5,684 nt of DNA from Candidatus Avelusimicrobium alvi (GTDB taxonomy: Bacteria; Elusimicrobiota; Elusimicrobia; Elusimicrobiales; Elusimicrobiaceae), in the NCBI GenBank assembly GCA_002329395.1, contig DCTQ01000058.1:9646-15329 (forward strand), given 5' to 3'. The translations under genes and the position numbers were made by a program. The notes beneath the pieces are model-generated. The model worked only from the letters and a program-made list of their open reading frames with translations. It was not told the origin of the DNA and ran no database searches. This document shows positions 3,114-5,684 of the stretch, one piece after another. Numbering within the stretch: position 1 is the first letter of the stretch; each line of letters starts with the position of its first letter.

Positions 3114-5684
3114 TTATTTGCGTTTGCGGGCCAGCACGTCTTTGGCGGCAGCCTGTGCGGCGGCCAAGCGGGCTATCGGCACGCGGAACGCGGAGCAGGA
3201 CACGTAGGTGAACCCTTCGCGGTGGCAGAATTCCACGCTTTCGGGGTCTCCGCCGTGTTCGCCGCAGATACCCACTTTGAGGTTGGGTTTGGCTTCGCGG
3301 CCTTCGGCCACGGCGTGCTCAATCAGCATACCCACGCCGCGCTGGTCCAGCGTTTGGAACGGATCGGCTTCCAAGATACCCTGTTTTAAGTATTCGGGCA
3401 GGAAGGAGCCGATATCGTCGCGCGAGAAGCCAAAGGTCATCTGCGTAAGGTCGTTGGTGCCGAAAGAGAAGAAGTCGGCCTCGCCGGCCACTTCATAGGC
3501 CAGCACCGCCGCGCGCGGGATTTCAATCATCGTACCCACGGAGAACTGAAGGTTTTTAACCTTGGCGGCTTTTACCACGTCTTCGTAGGCCTGGCGGATG
3601 ATTTTCTTCTGGGCGATGATTTCGTTCACGTCGCAGGTGAGCGGAATCATCACTTCCGGAGCGGCTTTTACTTTTTCTTTAAGGAGTTCGGCGGCGGATT
3701 CAAAAATCGCCTTGGACTGCATATAGGTGATTTCCGGATACGTTACGCCCAAGCGGATACCGCGGTGGCCCATCATCGGGTTGACTTCGTGCAGGCCGGC
3801 GGCTCTTTCCTTAAATACGTCCATGGAAATCCCCAGCGCTTTGGCCAGTTCTTCCTGTTTCTGCGGCAGGGTGGGCACGAATTCGTGCAGGGGCGGGTCC
3901 ATCAGGCGTACGGTAACGCCGAAGCCGGCCATCGCTTTCATCGTGGCTTTGATTTCTTTTTTCATGAACGGGAACAGTTCGTTCACCGCCGCTTTGCGTT
4001 CGTCTTCGTTTCCGGCCAGAATCATTTTGCGCAGGATGAAGAGCGGTTTTTCGGAATTTTTGCCGTAGAACATATGTTCAATGCGGAACAGCCCGATGCC
4101 TTCCGCGCCGAACTTGCGGGCGTTTTTGGCGTCGTCTTCCGTATCGGCGTTGGCGCGCACTTTCATGGTGCGTACGCTGTCGCAAAGCGAAAGGAATTTG
4201 GCCAGATTTTTGTTGCCTTCGCCGGCGGCCAGCATTTTCAAAGCGCCGTCGTATACCCAGCCTTTGGTGCCGTTTAAGGTAATGCTGTCGCCTTCTTTAT
4301 AGGTTTTGCCGCCCATTTTGACGGTCTTTTTCGCGTTGTCCAGTTCCAGCTCGCTGCAGCCGACGATGCAGCATTTGCCCCATCCGCGCGCCACCAGGGC
4401 CGCGTGGGAAGTCATGCCGCCGCGCTGGGTCAAAATACCGGCCGCGGCGCGCATCCCTTCAATATCTTCGGGGTTGGTTTCTTCGCGGATTAAAATGGCG
4501 TTCTGTCCGGCGGCCTGGAGTTTGATGGCGTCGTCGGAATTGAACACGACAAGGCCGCTCGCGCCGCCGGGGCCCGCGGGCAGACCTTTGGCGATGGGTT
4601 TTGCCTGCGCTTCGGCCTTCGGGTCAATGGCGGGCAGCAGGAGCTCGCCCAGCTGGGCGGGCGTTACGCGCAGGACGGCTTCTTCTTTGGAAATCAGTCT
4701 TTCTTTGACCATATCCAAAGCCATCTGCACGGCCGCGGTGCCGTTTCTCTTGCCGACGCGGCACTGAAGCATCCACAGGGTGCCGTGTTCAATGGTAAAT
4801 TCAATATCCAGCATGTCGTGAAAGTGCTTTTCCAGCTTTTTCTGGATGGCGTCCAGCTCTTTGTACACTTTCGGCATTACTTTTTCCAGGGTCGGCAAAT
4901 GCGCGGAGTGCGCGTTGGCGGACCATCTGTTCATCGGAGAGGGGGTGCGGATACCGGCCACCACGTCTTCGCCCTGGGCGTTGATTAAGTATTCGCCGTA
5001 GAAGTGGCTGTCGCCGTTGCCGGGGTTGCGCGTAAACGCCACGCCGGTGGCGCTGGTGTCGCCCATATTGCCGAAAACCATCGTCTGCACGTTGACGGCG
5101 GTGCCCCAGTCGTGCGGGATGTTTTCAATGTTGCGGTAGGCGATGGCGCGTTTGCCGTTCCAGGAAGCAAACACCGCGCCGATAGCGCCCCAAAGCTGTT
5201 CCATCGGATTGTCCGGGAATTCTTTTTTGAGCACTTTCTTGACGGTGGCTTTAAATTCGGCGCAGAGCTTTTTGAGTTCTTCGGCCGGGATGTGCGTATC
5301 GTCGGTTACGCCGAGTTTCTTTTTCAGGTCGCCCAGCATACCGTCCAATACTTTGCGGATGCCTTCGCCGTCTTTGGGTTCAATGCCGGCGGCTTTTTCC
5401 ATCACCACGTCGGAATACATCATAATCAGGCGGCGGTACGCGTCGTACACAAAGCGGGCGTCGCCGGTTTTTTCAATCATGCCGGGGATGGTTTTTTCGG
5501 TCAGGCCGATGTTTAAAATGGTTTCCATCATACCGGGCATGGAAGCGCGCGCGCCGGAGCGTACGGAGACGAGCAGCGGATTTTTGACGGAGCCGAATTC
5601 TTTTTTGGTGATTTTCTCAATTTTCTTGAGGCTGGTTTCCACGTCGGCTTTTAAAGTTTTGGGATAGGTGCGTTTGTTGTTCCA
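3114..5684 (-). CDS. ppdK: Pyruvate, phosphate dikinase, N-terminus cut by window edge
   Basis: This gene encodes PPDK, which interconverts pyruvate + ATP + phosphate and PEP + AMP + pyrophosphate in the cytoplasm; anaerobes often use it in glycolysis in place of pyruvate kinase. The frame is open to the window edge: 856 residues are visible, starting WNNKRTYPKT, and roughly the first 45-50 are missing. The GTG at 5642 is internal, not a start. Domains, in visible numbering: the ATP-grasp-like nucleotide domain to about 355 (SVRSGARASMPGMMET near 40-55; E295, Q307 and R309 in DIEFTIE...MLQCR); the phosphohistidine domain with GGMTSHAALVARG, giving swinging H427 and regulatory-type T425; and the C-terminal PEP/pyruvate barrel with R534 (FRIEHMF), R593 (VRLMDPPLHEF), E721 (GTMIEIPR), N744-D745 (FGTNDLTQ) and C807 (GICGEHGG). 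By my recollection of the Clostridium symbiosum enzyme, these match H455, R561, R617, E745, N768 and C831. All catalytic residues are intact. A strong terminator follows. Confidence 0.98.
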   Translation of the reverse strand, partial: WNNKRTYPKTLKADVETSLKKIEKITKKEFGSVKNPLLVSVRSGARASMPGMMETILNIGLTEKTIPGMIEKTGDARFVYDAYRRLIMMYSDVVMEKAAGIEPKDGEGIRKVLDGMLGDLKKKLGVTDDTHIPAEELKKLCAEFKATVKKVLKKEFPDNPMEQLWGAIGAVFASWNGKRAIAYRNIENIPHDWGTAVNVQTMVFGNMGDTSATGVAFTRNPGNGDSHFYGEYLINAQGEDVVAGIRTPSPMNRWSANAHSAHLPTLEKVMPKVYKELDAIQKKLEKHFHDMLDIEFTIEHGTLWMLQCRVGKRNGTAAVQMALDMVKERLISKEEAVLRVTPAQLGELLLPAIDPKAEAQAKPIAKGLPAGPGGASGLVVFNSDDAIKLQAAGQNAILIREETNPEDIEGMRAAAGILTQRGGMTSHAALVARGWGKCCIVGCSELELDNAKKTVKMGGKTYKEGDSITLNGTKGWVYDGALKMLAAGEGNKNLAKFLSLCDSVRTMKVRANADTEDDAKNARKFGAEGIGLFRIEHMFYGKNSEKPLFILRKMILAGNEDERKAAVNELFPFMKKEIKATMKAMAGFGVTVRLMDPPLHEFVPTLPQKQEELAKALGISMDVFKERAAGLHEVNPMMGHRGIRLGVTYPEITYMQSKAIFESAAELLKEKVKAAPEVMIPLTCDVNEIIAQKKIIRQAYEDVVKAAKVKNLQFSVGTMIEIPRAAVLAYEVAGEADFFSFGTNDLTQMTFGFSRDDIGSFLPEYLKQGILEADPFQTLDQRGVGMLIEHAVAEGREAKPNLKVGICGEHGGDPESVEFCHREGFTYVSCSAFRVPIARLAAAQAAAKDVLARKRK

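Noticed and set aside
3765..4277. 170-residue plus-strand ORF
   Set aside because: It is antisense to ppdK and rich in His/Phe/Gly from reverse-complemented codons; there is no supporting motif or ribosome binding site.
4985..5170. 61-residue minus-strand ORF inside ppdK
   Set aside because: It is a different frame of ppdK with Ala/Pro/Thr low complexity and no independent signals.
5640..5642. GTG as the ppdK start
   Set aside because: The frame stays open to the window edge with PPDK-like sequence before it, and the family needs about 50 more N-terminal residues.
5004..5667. Overlapping plus-strand ORFs of 170 and 174 residues
   Set aside because: Both are shadows of the conserved N-terminal domain of ppdK.

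Overview
All genes recognised in this window lie on the minus strand, so the window is best read from its right end to its left. From upstream to downstream they are: most of a pyruvate phosphate dikinase gene (ppdK, start outside the window); a small lipoprotein gene; a membrane-anchored ankyrin-repeat protein; a 30-codon small ORF with a consensus Shine-Dalgarno; and then a compact gmk-rpoZ-uracil-DNA glycosylase cluster whose last gene runs off the left edge. The long plus-strand ORFs are GC-rich shadows of these genes.

The organism is a bacterium of moderately high GC. It has a Gram-negative-like envelope or at least a lipoprotein pathway, since a clear lipobox is visible. PPDK fits an anaerobic or PPi-using glycolytic lifestyle. 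The style of the genes would suit a gut lineage such as Elusimicrobiota, but that is a guess that cannot be tested from this window.

Layout. Positions 3114-5684 hold ppdK, closed by a strong bidirectional hairpin at 3065-3095. Positions 2703-3017 encode a lipoprotein whose mature part resembles a stand-alone inhibitor I9 / subtilisin-propeptide-like domain. Positions 2536-2702 are intergenic, with a sigma70-type promoter (TTGACA, 18 bp, TAGAGT) for the ankyrin gene and an inverted repeat overlapping its -35. Positions 2014-2535 encode the ankyrin protein. The 337-bp gap 1677-2013 contains the small ORF (1810-1902), a strong terminator (1768-1791), a second weaker hairpin (1731-1744) and a promoter that appears to start gmk transcription at or next to its ATG. 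Positions 1-1676 hold gmk, rpoZ and the family-4 uracil-DNA glycosylase, with 17-nt and 2-nt gaps, so they probably form one operon.

Functionally, gmk (GMP to GDP), rpoZ (RNA polymerase omega) and the glycosylase (DNA uracil repair) form an information/nucleotide housekeeping cluster, while ppdK is central carbon metabolism. The lipoprotein, the ankyrin protein and the small ORF are accessory genes between these two blocks. No mobile element, CRISPR array, tRNA or rRNA was seen. I found no convincing new multi-gene system; the most unusual items are the 30-codon ORF, the apparently leaderless gmk, the I9-like lipoprotein and an insertion in the Fe-S region of the glycosylase.
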